Positions 53,479-60,951 of a stretch of 64,000 nt of DNA are shown piece by piece (the stretch's first letter is position 1; every line of letters begins with the position of its first letter). The DNA is taken from contig NZ_AP022822.1 of NCBI RefSeq assembly GCF_011397115.1, positions 2,083,501 to 2,147,500 on the forward strand. Reading direction: 5' to 3'. Position numbers and translations under genes: made by a program. This stretch comes from Enterococcus saigonensis. GTDB taxonomy: Bacteria > Bacillota > Bacilli > Lactobacillales > Enterococcaceae. Under the pieces are notes generated by a model. That model ran no database searches, had not been told where the DNA came from, and saw nothing but the letters and a program-made list of their open reading frames with translations.

Positions 53479-54435
53479 CTATTTTTTTGATAGTGTTTTT
53501 TTATGATTTGTTTGGTATTTCGGATGATTGCCAGTAAATGGACGTTGTTGCAAATGATTTTCCCGTTCCTGTATGCGAGACTTCTGCATTTGTAACCGAT
53601 TAATCTCTTGTTGCAGCTGCTCTTGCTCATCAGATGAAGCCGTTGTTATTGCTTTTTGTCGGATCGCGATTTCTTGGTCAACTTTGTCTTGCCACTCCTT
53701 CATAATTGTTTGCCATTGTTGACTGTCTTTTTCACTGGAATCTTTTAAAGAATCCCGTAATAAGTGAGAGTAACGTTTCATCGAATTTCCCCAAATTTGA
53801 TTGCGATCAGCAAAATAGTCAACTTGTTCTGTTTTGTCTAATGTGTCGATAAAACGGCCTTCCTCGCGATCAATCATATTTTGCAAAAACGCTAAAATTG
53901 GCAGTACCAAGTAGATGATCAAAGCGGCGTGAACTTGAAATAACCCAATTATTAAAATGACTATACGCGCAATAAAGCTCAATATGTCTTGGCGATTCAA
54001 TTCATCGACCCGACGCTTTTGCAAATCCAATTCCGTTATTGATTGCTTTGTTAATGCAGTAATGAGGCGACGCATCAATACAGTGACCACTAGAGTTAGT
54101 ATTCCATAAATTAAAACCGTTTGCTGTGTTGTATCTTCAATTAAAATCCGTGTTGCTGCCGGTACCAAAGACAAGAAAAACAACAAGAGTAAATAAATCA
54201 CGAGACTTTTATTTTTAACCTGTTCAATGCGATTGAAAGCATAGGCTGTTTGAAACCATAAATTTGCCACAAAACAAAAACTAATGAAATAAATTCCCAC
54301 CGCACTAAACAACGTTTGCCAAATAATATCCCCTGTTACTGCATACTTTATTGGTATTTCTAATACCATAATTGTTAAAATGATGGCAATAATAGCATCA
54401 CTAAATACAAGTACGCGTTCTTTTAGATTGTTCAT
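53479..54435 (-). CDS. TMEM175-family (DUF1211) potassium-channel-like protein with coiled-coil tail
   Basis: 318 residues. The family signature RVLVFSDAIIAIILTIMVLE at 7-26 is intact, and six helices are predicted to about 185. Bacterial TMEM175 homologues are tetrameric K+ channels. The C-terminal 110 residues are highly charged and rich in Gln/Glu (for example SSDEQEQLQQEINRLQMQ), a probable cytosolic coiled coil beyond the usual channel length. The gene starts directly after the MarR stop, with its GGAGGAG inside the end of marR, so both are one transcript. Confidence 0.85.
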   Translation of the reverse strand: MNNLKERVLVFSDAIIAIILTIMVLEIPIKYAVTGDIIWQTLFSAVGIYFISFCFVANLWFQTAYAFNRIEQVKNKSLVIYLLLLFFLSLVPAATRILIEDTTQQTVLIYGILTLVVTVLMRRLITALTKQSITELDLQKRRVDELNRQDILSFIARIVILIIGLFQVHAALIIYLVLPILAFLQNMIDREEGRFIDTLDKTEQVDYFADRNQIWGNSMKRYSHLLRDSLKDSSEKDSQQWQTIMKEWQDKVDQEIAIRQKAITTASSDEQEQLQQEINRLQMQKSRIQERENHLQQRPFTGNHPKYQTNHKKTLSKK

Positions 54436-54858
54436 TTATTTCTCCTCCAAACGAGTTACAAGTTTATTTAAAATATGATGAAATTGCTCTTTTTCGCTGA
54501 TAGACAACGTCGCAAATAAATCTTCTCCAATATGCTTGCGTTCAGCTTGAATAGAATAAATATATTCACGCCCCTTATCTGAAAGAAAATAATTGGTGAT
54601 ACGACGATCCGTCGTATTTTGTTTTCTTATCAGATAGCCCTTTTGACTTAACTTTTTTAACAGCTCACTAAGCGAAGCTGGTCTGATATGCATCATTTCT
54701 GCTAATTCTTTTTGCGAATAGCCCTCATGCTTGGCTAACAAACGTAATAATCGATTTTGGCCAAATGAAAATTCTTCCGCCGTTTCTTTGCGCTTAGTAT
54801 GACGTCTTATCAAGCGATTTAACTGCTGGAATTCTTCAAATAAAATTTCTTCTTTCAT
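54436..54858 (-). CDS. MarR-family transcriptional regulator
   Basis: 140-residue winged-helix repressor. DNA-binding part about 45-105, including YSQKELAEMMHIRPASLSEL and the wing TTDRRITNYFLSDKG. The ATG at 54858 has AAAGGATG upstream; a TTG one codon earlier is possible. It is divergent from the ABC exporter across a 136-bp region with two matching dyads, so it probably represses both itself and the exporter. Confidence 0.9.
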   Translation of the reverse strand: MKEEILFEEFQQLNRLIRRHTKRKETAEEFSFGQNRLLRLLAKHEGYSQKELAEMMHIRPASLSELLKKLSQKGYLIRKQNTTDRRITNYFLSDKGREYIYSIQAERKHIGEDLFATLSISEKEQFHHILNKLVTRLEEK

Positions 54859-54915
54859 CAAAACACATCCTTTATTGTTCTAATATTACGCAATGATGAT
54901 TCTTTCGTCAAATAG

Positions 54916-54927
54916 TTAGGTGCCTAT
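54916..54927. promoter_or_regulatory. Probable MarR operator 1
   Basis: TTAGGTGCCTAT, an imperfect copy of the dyad at 54962. It sits immediately upstream of the -35 boxes of both divergent promoters (TTGACG on the minus strand, TTTACA on the plus strand). Confidence 0.65.
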
Positions 54928-54930
54928 CTA

Positions 54931-54959
54931 TTTACAATTTCCAAAAAATCCGGTATAAT
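54931..54959 (+). promoter_or_regulatory. Promoter of the ABC exporter
   Basis: TTTACA (54931-54936), 17-base spacer, TATAAT (54954-54959). Confidence 0.8.
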
Positions 54960-54961
54960 AA

Positions 54962-54973
54962 TTAGGTACCTAA
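54962..54973. promoter_or_regulatory. Probable MarR operator 2
   Basis: TTAGGTACCTAA, a perfect dyad overlapping the likely start of transcription of the ABC exporter. Confidence 0.7.
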
Positions 54974-54994
54974 CTAATAAATGGAGGGGATTTA

Positions 54995-56788
54995 ATGGCT
55001 CGAATGCGCTTTGACTTTGACCAAACAACAAAAAAACCTGAATTGACACTTGGCTTTATCCGTCGAATCCTCAATTATTTCAAACCACATACTTTAAAAC
55101 TAATTTTGGTAATTTTTTTAATTCTTGCTACCTCTACTTTAGGGCTTGTGCCTTCTCTTCTATTGCAAAAAATAGTCGATGTCGCCTTACCTAAACACAA
55201 TTTGACACAATTAAGTATTCTTGTGGGACTTTCCATTTCAGCCACAATTTTGCTGAATCTTTTACAAGTCGCACAAGGCTATTTAAGTACGTGGATTGCC
55301 AAAAACATTACGCTAACAATGAAAAACAATTTATATCGCCAGCTTTCCTTTTTACCTCAAAGTTTTTTTACAACTGTAAAAGAAGGAGAAATATTAACAC
55401 GTCTAACCAGTGATGTAGACGGCATTCAACAAGTATTTCAAACTACCTTTATCAATGCACTGAGTAGTATCTTCATTTTAGCAACAACTCTTTTTGCTTT
55501 ATTTTCTATGAACCCGATTTTAGCAGTGGTCGCTCTGGTTACCGTTCCATTATTCATTTTGCCAACTCGTAAAGTTGGTAAAAGAAGATGGCAAATTGCT
55601 TCTGCCAGTCAACAGGCTTTAAGCAAATTAAATCAACATACTCAAGAAACCTTAAGCACTAGCGGTAGTACGCTAATGAAACTTTTCACAAAAGAAGAAG
55701 AAGCTTTTGCAACTTTTAATAAAATTAACCAAGAAGTAACAGCTTTACAAATTAAAGAATCTTTAGCGGGACGTTGGTTTCGGATGGCAATGTCCGTCTT
55801 AATGGCAATTGGACCGATGTTAATCTATTTAGTAGGTGGTTTTTTACTAACTAGAGGACAATTAACTATTGGTGGAATTATCACATTTGCTTCATTGCTA
55901 GGTCGACTTTACAATCCTGTTACTCAACTTTCCAATATTCAAGTTGATTTATTGCGTTCCTTTGCCTTATTTGAACGTATTTTTGAATACATGGATATTA
56001 CACCCGCAATTCAAAATAAGCCTAATGCAAAAAAATTGGTCATTGATCGTGGTGAAGTGGTATTTAGCGATGTTAACTTCCACTATGAAGAAAATGAAGT
56101 CTTAAAAACAATCAACTTAAAAATTCTTCCTGGAGAAACTTTGGCACTAGTCGGACCCTCTGGCGCTGGAAAATCAACATTAACGCACCTACTCACACGA
56201 CTGTACGACCCGACAAGTGGAACGGTTACTATTGATAATCAGAATATTAAGGAGATAACCTTGACTAGTCTACGCCAAAACATCGGCGTGGTGAGTCAAG
56301 AAACCTTCCTTTTTAATGGAACTATTTATGACAACTTACTTTATGCAAATGAAAATGCGAGCAAAATAGAATTAATAGCAGCTACAAAAGCTGCTTACAT
56401 TCATGACTTTATTATGACCTTACCAAATGGTTATGATACTGTCGTTGGTAATCGCGGCATAAAACTTTCTGGCGGGGAAAAACAACGGATTGCTATCGCG
56501 CGAATGATTCTAAAAAATCCTCAAATTTTAATTCTTGATGAAGCAACCTCTGCTTTAGATGCTATCTCTGAGTATTATGTGCAAAAAGCAATGGATAATC
56601 TGATGCAAAATCGGACAAGTATTGTTATCGCCCATCGTCTTTCTACTATTGCTAATGCTGATCAAATTGCTGTCATGGAACATGGCGAAATTGTTGAACA
56701 GGGAAAACATGCACAACTTATTGAAAAAGACGGATTATACGCAAGACTTTATCAAACACAATTTAAAAATACTGAAGCTGCAGCTTAA
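54995..56788 (+). CDS. ABC multidrug exporter (half-transporter, homodimer type)
   Basis: 597 residues. Six-helix transmembrane domain (about 25-320) fused to an ATPase domain: Walker A GPSGAGKST near 387, signature LSGGEKQR near 492, Walker B ILILDEATSALD near 510-521 and H-loop IAHRLST near 546. LmrA/BmrA-like arrangement in one gene, so a homodimer or a partner elsewhere is expected. AGGGG before the ATG. Divergent from the MarR gene and probably repressed by it, so induced by a drug or metabolite. Confidence 0.93.
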   Translation: MARMRFDFDQTTKKPELTLGFIRRILNYFKPHTLKLILVIFLILATSTLGLVPSLLLQKIVDVALPKHNLTQLSILVGLSISATILLNLLQVAQGYLSTWIAKNITLTMKNNLYRQLSFLPQSFFTTVKEGEILTRLTSDVDGIQQVFQTTFINALSSIFILATTLFALFSMNPILAVVALVTVPLFILPTRKVGKRRWQIASASQQALSKLNQHTQETLSTSGSTLMKLFTKEEEAFATFNKINQEVTALQIKESLAGRWFRMAMSVLMAIGPMLIYLVGGFLLTRGQLTIGGIITFASLLGRLYNPVTQLSNIQVDLLRSFALFERIFEYMDITPAIQNKPNAKKLVIDRGEVVFSDVNFHYEENEVLKTINLKILPGETLALVGPSGAGKSTLTHLLTRLYDPTSGTVTIDNQNIKEITLTSLRQNIGVVSQETFLFNGTIYDNLLYANENASKIELIAATKAAYIHDFIMTLPNGYDTVVGNRGIKLSGGEKQRIAIARMILKNPQILILDEATSALDAISEYYVQKAMDNLMQNRTSIVIAHRLSTIANADQIAVMEHGEIVEQGKHAQLIEKDGLYARLYQTQFKNTEAAA

Positions 56789-56851
56789 ACTAATAAAAAA
56801 GTTGTTAACAATAGTTCAGCTTTTAAAGCAGCATACTTTATCATAGCGCCA

Positions 56852-56898
56852 AAAAATAGGACTATTTCCAATAAGTTTAAGGAAATAGTCCTATTTTT
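56852..56898. terminator. Bidirectional terminator, ABC exporter / flavin operon
   Basis: Perfect 18-bp stem AAAAATAGGACTATTTCC with its complement, an 11-base loop, and T runs in both directions. Confidence 0.92.
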
Positions 56899-56946
56899 AT
56901 TTATCTTTTATTTGCTAAGAATTTTTCGTTTGACAATTCTAACTTT

Positions 56947-58203
56947 TTAACCTTTTTTCGAAGCACTCGAAACACCATCAACTTCAGGCGTTGTAGCTGC
57001 GGTTACTGGGGTCTCTGTATCTTTTTTAGAGGCACTAGAGACACCATCAACCGCCGTTGTTTCCGCTTTTTTTGACGCACTGGAAACACCGTCAACATCG
57101 CCGACTAATTTTTGCCCGGTTTGTTGCAAGTACCATTCTACTATTGGCTTAAAGTCTAAAATGTATTCATTAATGCCCATATAATTTCCTTCCTTATCAT
57201 GCATCGCTTGATAATTATGGACTATATATTTTTCAGGCATTTGTTTTGGAACATGTACGCGAACAACATCGGTTGCACCCGTTCGCAATTGTTGAATCAC
57301 CCATTCCACATTTTTATAGGATTTTTCCGGATGACATTTTGCTAATGGATTTCCCACTTGACCAGGTACGCGTGCGGCTAACATTTCTTCAGCTGATTTA
57401 GTTTGGTTGTAATATAGGAATTGGTTGTTGCTGTCTGCATAGGTTAATTCCATCGGCATCGAGTCCAAAAAATAATTCAACTGGTCTACTGTTAGTAGTC
57501 CTCGATTTAATCTAACATAATCATTACCTTCTGCTGGATGAACAATTGCAGATGCTTGCTCTAGCCAGTCATCTGCCCACATATCTGCTCCGACAATTGT
57601 TGTATCGATTTTGCCCGTTGCATATAAATCTTCTGGTTCAGCTTCAGGTTTTGGATTCATTGCTGCAGTAACATTAATAAATTGTATGAATTTTTGTAAT
57701 GTACTAAAAAGAAAATCAATGGTACCTTGGTCTTTCAAGTTATCATTTTCATCAAACGCATTCTTAACTTTCCCAAGTAAAAACTCATTGCCAGGCATTA
57801 CCATTGCATTGACACCAGGGGCATCTAATATTTGGCGTAAATGTAATTGCGCCCGCGAAGAACCTTGATCATAATAAGAAGCACCAACAATCATTACGGG
57901 TTTGTTTTCTAGTGGATGAATCTTAAATGATAACCATTCAATGACGCTTTTTAAAGCAGCAGGTATCGTGTGATTGTGTTCAGGTGTCGCGATAATTACG
58001 CCATCTGCCATTTTAATTTTGCGATTTAATTTTTGAATTGCAGGACTATTGGTTACATCTTCACTTTGATTAAACAAAGGAATATCAGTAATTTCCAACA
58101 ACTCAAAATCAAATAAATTATCAAATTTTTTGCCAATAAATTTTAATAAAAGACGGTTATAAGAAAGATCTGCGTTTGATCCGACGATACCGACAATTTT
58201 CAT
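56947..58203 (-). CDS. FMN reductase-PAS protein with three C-terminal flavinylation-like motifs
   Basis: A 418-residue protein of unusual architecture. Residues 1-185 are an NADPH-dependent FMN reductase (flavodoxin-like), with GSNADLSYNRLL and TPEHNHTIPAALKS. Residues about 230-365 are a PAS domain like that of DUF438 proteins (LLTVDQLNYFLDSMPMELTY, then CHPEKS). The tail carries DGVSSAS three times (371-377, 386-392, 409-415), each followed by KK. This resembles the ApbE target motif D-x-x-S/T-G-A-S/T, in which the last Ser/Thr receives FMN; here the Gly is Ser. apbE is in the same operon. There is no signal peptide, so it is cytosolic. AAAGGAG precedes the ATG. Likely a multi-flavin electron carrier or reductase; the acceptor is unknown. 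Confidence 0.85.
   Translation of the reverse strand: MKIVGIVGSNADLSYNRLLLKFIGKKFDNLFDFELLEITDIPLFNQSEDVTNSPAIQKLNRKIKMADGVIIATPEHNHTIPAALKSVIEWLSFKIHPLENKPVMIVGASYYDQGSSRAQLHLRQILDAPGVNAMVMPGNEFLLGKVKNAFDENDNLKDQGTIDFLFSTLQKFIQFINVTAAMNPKPEAEPEDLYATGKIDTTIVGADMWADDWLEQASAIVHPAEGNDYVRLNRGLLTVDQLNYFLDSMPMELTYADSNNQFLYYNQTKSAEEMLAARVPGQVGNPLAKCHPEKSYKNVEWVIQQLRTGATDVVRVHVPKQMPEKYIVHNYQAMHDKEGNYMGINEYILDFKPIVEWYLQQTGQKLVGDVDGVSSASKKAETTAVDGVSSASKKDTETPVTAATTPEVDGVSSASKKG
56959..57093 (-). repeat. Three protein-level repeats of the flavinylation-like motif
   Basis: Copies at 57073-57093, 57028-57048 and 56959-56979 encode DGVSSAS identically, but the DNA differs at many third positions (for example GTTTCC, GTCTCT, GTTTCG for Val-Ser). 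Linkers are rich in Thr, Ala, Glu and Pro. Confidence 0.85.
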
Positions 58204-58253
58204 ATAAAAGACTCCTTTATACTTATAAATAGTTAGGTTCTAGCAATCTGTCT

Positions 58254-58862
58254 TTAGACATTATCCCAAGAAAAGTTTTCTGTTTCTTGTTGATTTACAG
58301 CGTGAGCATTTTGCAATTGTTTCGTAATCGCAACAAAAATTAAAAAATCTTGGAACAATCCCGCTAGTTTTTCCCGTTGTTCTCCATCTTTTAGCATACC
58401 ATCTGCACTAAAAGCCGCTAAAGAATGGCTTAACAAAAATTCCGAGCTAGGCATAATCCGCGCTTTTAATTCAGGTGCATCCAAAATTTGACGCAAATGA
58501 GCTTGTGCTCGTGATGATCCTAACGTACCATAAGAAGCCCCTGTAATCATAACAGGCTTATCAACAAAGGGATAAATTCCATAAGATAGCCAGTTTAATA
58601 CGTTCATCAATGCTGCTGGTACAGCATGATCATATTCTGGTGTACTAATAATTACTCCATCACTTTTACTGATTTTTTCAGCAATTGTTTGAACAATTGC
58701 TGGTATTTTGTTATCTGCGGGTTTATTAAAAAGGGGAATATCTTTAATTTCAATTAACTCAATTTCTGCTTCATTGGCAAAACTTTTTTGCATATACTGT
58801 AACAATTGGCGATTGGTTGAATCTTTTGAATTCGTACCTACAAGACCGATAAATTTATACAT
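58254..58862 (-). CDS. NADPH-dependent FMN reductase (stand-alone)
   Basis: A 202-residue flavodoxin-fold reductase. FMN-loop start GTNSKDSTNRQLL, then STPEYDHAVPAALMNVLNWL near 74-93 and the GASYGTLGSSRAQAHLRQIL block near 107-126. It is clearly a paralogue of the N-terminal domain of the next gene (shared SSRAQ.HLRQILDAP), without PAS or tail. It lies 16 bp after apbE and 50 bp before the larger reductase. It could supply reduced FMN or form a heterodimer with its neighbour. Confidence 0.88.
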   Translation of the reverse strand: MYKFIGLVGTNSKDSTNRQLLQYMQKSFANEAEIELIEIKDIPLFNKPADNKIPAIVQTIAEKISKSDGVIISTPEYDHAVPAALMNVLNWLSYGIYPFVDKPVMITGASYGTLGSSRAQAHLRQILDAPELKARIMPSSEFLLSHSLAAFSADGMLKDGEQREKLAGLFQDFLIFVAITKQLQNAHAVNQQETENFSWDNV

Positions 58863-58878
58863 TTGAAAAATCCTTTCT

Positions 58879-59793
58879 CTACATTAAATCTTTAATCCCA
58901 TCAGATAGAAGAATTTCCTCTGTTGTGATGATAATTCCTTCAATACCTGGAGTCAGGCTTAAAGTCTGCAATATTTCAGTAGAGGTTAAGCCAAACAGAC
59001 GTGTCGTCCAGATTTCACCATCCACTGATTTTTTTGAAATAATTGTTAAACTAAGAACATCCGTTTCAATTGGATAGCCTGTCTTAGGGTTAATAATATG
59101 GTGATAGCATTTATTTTCTTTAATTAAACTTCGCTCATAAATTCCAGAGGTAACAATAGATTGGTTGCTGAGTTTTAAAACGAGACTGGTTTGATTACGC
59201 TTTTTGCTAGGATCTTGAATGCCAACACGCCATAATCCATCTTCATGCTGCTTTGCAGTCCCTAAAACAACTACATTGCCTCCTAAATTAATTAATGCGC
59301 CGGTTACTTTTTCTAATTTTAAATATGCTACTAGTAAATCAGCAATAAAACCTTTAGCTAATGATCCTAAATCCAGTAGCATCCCTTTTTCAGTTAGAAA
59401 AACACTGTGTTCTTCATCATGCAACAGAATATTACGAGGGTCCGTATTCACTAACAAAGTCTTAATCTCGTCATCTGAAGGGACTTTGGCATCACTAAAA
59501 CCAATTCTCCAAGTTTGAATCAAAGGTCCTATGGCAATATTCAAATAGTCACTGGTCAAACTTTTTTCTTTGCCTAATTTAATTAGCTCATACAAGTCTG
59601 GATGGACAACGACCTTTTGAATTCCAGCATTGTGATTGATTTCCATCAACTCTGAAGACGGATCATTTGCACTAAAACGCTTTTCATAGATTCTCAATCG
59701 CGTTTCTAGCTCATCTAAAATTTCTTCCGCTTTTTTATGCTCAACCAAAAGATCAATAATTGTTCCCATCATATGCAACTGTCTTGTTGCCAA
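58879..59793 (-). CDS. apbE: FAD:protein FMN transferase (ApbE), cytoplasmic
   Basis: Transfers FMN from FAD to Ser/Thr of target proteins, needing Mg2+. About 304 residues. The start is taken as TTG at 59793 because AAGGAGG lies eight bases upstream; a longer frame exists but has no suitable site. Conserved blocks: LDLGSLAKGFIADLL near 158-172, ALINLGGNV near 182-190, HHIINPKTGYP near 245-255 and SVDGEIWTT near 269-277. No signal peptide or lipobox, unlike secreted ApbEs, so it should act on a cytosolic substrate. The adjacent gene with three target-like motifs is the obvious one. Confidence 0.92.
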   Translation of the reverse strand: MATRQLHMMGTIIDLLVEHKKAEEILDELETRLRIYEKRFSANDPSSELMEINHNAGIQKVVVHPDLYELIKLGKEKSLTSDYLNIAIGPLIQTWRIGFSDAKVPSDDEIKTLLVNTDPRNILLHDEEHSVFLTEKGMLLDLGSLAKGFIADLLVAYLKLEKVTGALINLGGNVVVLGTAKQHEDGLWRVGIQDPSKKRNQTSLVLKLSNQSIVTSGIYERSLIKENKCYHHIINPKTGYPIETDVLSLTIISKKSVDGEIWTTRLFGLTSTEILQTLSLTPGIEGIIITTEEILLSDGIKDLM

Positions 59794-59838
59794 ATCAGAT
59801 ACCTCCTTATCTAACGAAAGGTTAAAAGCGGACAAACC

Positions 59839-60690
59839 TCAATTAACCTCTTGTAGCAACTGGGAAATTACTCGCAATTCACGCTCATTCCGGTTAATTT
59901 TGGCGTACGCTCGTGCATCGGTTAAACGTTCTAAAATCTCAACTTTTGGCATATTGAGTTTCATAGCATTACAAGCTAACTGCGTAGCAACTCGTGCTAA
60001 ATAGAAGGTAATATGATTATCCGAGCAAATAGTAATTGCATATTCCAGCAAAGTATTGCCAACTTCATATTCGCCAATTTCACTATAAAAAACACCACAT
60101 TGGTATAAGATATGCAAAACTCGCCAGGTTTCTTCGATTGTTTTTACCGGATAGTCATAAATTTTACGGAGAACTTTATCAAAAAATATTTCCGCTTTGT
60201 CTTTTTCGTCAGCTTTTACATAAACAAGCCCCATCCCGGTATAAGCAAGCAACTGATACAAACTATCCTCTTGATCCCCTAACAATAACTGGTTAAAGGC
60301 AAATAATACTTCAAAAGTTGGCGCTTTTTGAGAATACAAAAGAAATCCTGATAAATAATGGTAGCGCATTTGTAATTCATGCGTATCTAATTCACTTGGC
60401 AATATATCAGTTAACATTTTTTGTGCTTTTTCGTATTCCATTGTAATTAGTAAAAATTCAATTTCAGTAAAAGTTTCAATAAGCTTGGTTTGTTTCACCC
60501 CAATTTTAGGAAATAATTCTCCTACTGGGAAATTCAAACGTTCACAAAGTTGTAAGAGAATTTTTAAACTTGGTACTTGACCTTTCTTTTCAAACCGACT
60601 TAACGTTGCTTGTGTACAAATACCTTGCGCTAATTCAATTTGTGAAAGACCAGCATTTTTGCGCGCGGCAACAAATTTTTCAATATGCAT
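59839..60690 (-). CDS. XRE-family regulator with TPR-like domain (Rgg/RNPP-like)
   Basis: 283 residues. HTH at about 5-60 (GLSQIELAQGICTQATLSRF), followed by helical repeats like those of Rgg/PlcR/MutR-type regulators, some of which bind peptides. AAGGAGG precedes the ATG. It is the first gene of the flavin operon and is preceded by a promoter with an adjacent 20-bp palindrome. No short signal-peptide gene was found nearby, so its ligand is unknown. Confidence 0.87.
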   Translation of the reverse strand: MHIEKFVAARKNAGLSQIELAQGICTQATLSRFEKKGQVPSLKILLQLCERLNFPVGELFPKIGVKQTKLIETFTEIEFLLITMEYEKAQKMLTDILPSELDTHELQMRYHYLSGFLLYSQKAPTFEVLFAFNQLLLGDQEDSLYQLLAYTGMGLVYVKADEKDKAEIFFDKVLRKIYDYPVKTIEETWRVLHILYQCGVFYSEIGEYEVGNTLLEYAITICSDNHITFYLARVATQLACNAMKLNMPKVEILERLTDARAYAKINRNERELRVISQLLQEVN

Positions 60691-60750
60691 GGAATCCTCC
60701 TTAAAATTGTGTTTTATTTCACTTTCAAATTGAAATCGTTTTACATCTGC

Positions 60751-60779
60751 ATACTACGCCCACTTTTTTAGCAAGTCAA
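60751..60779 (-). promoter_or_regulatory. Promoter of the XRE-apbE-FMN reductase operon
   Basis: Minus strand: TTGACT (60774-60779), 17-base spacer, TAGTAT (60751-60756), about 60 bases before the regulator start. Confidence 0.75.
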
Positions 60780-60784
60780 AGCCG

Positions 60785-60804
60785 ATATATAAAATTTTAT
60801 ATAT
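60785..60804. promoter_or_regulatory. 20-bp palindrome, candidate operator of the flavin operon
   Basis: Arms ATATATAAAA and TTTTATATAT, perfect, ending 5 bases upstream of the -35. A related GATATGTAAAATTT lies a little further upstream on the minus strand. It could bind the XRE regulator, though AT-rich palindromes also occur by chance. Confidence 0.45.
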
Positions 60805-60856
60805 AGTTTTTGACAAATTTTACATATCGTACATTTTTTTGAGCGTATAAATAAAA

Positions 60857-60944
60857 AACTTCGCAAACGACAAAAATCAATTTCTTAGCATCTGACTAAA
60901 GAGCAGCAGGTAAGAAAATTATCTTTCTGATAGTTTGTGAAGTT
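60857..60944 (-). terminator. Possible terminator after the degraded locus
   Basis: Arms AACTTCACAAAC and GTTTGCGAAGTT on the minus strand (one wobble) with a 64-base internal loop, then six T. Confidence 0.4.
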
Positions 60945-60951
60945 CTTTTAA

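Noticed and set aside
56959..57093. CRISPR-like or tandem DNA repeat
   Set aside because: The repeat exists at protein level only; the DNA copies differ at synonymous sites and spacing is irregular.
60785..60804. Terminator
   Set aside because: The palindrome is pure A/T and lies upstream of a promoter rather than behind a gene; a regulatory role is more plausible.
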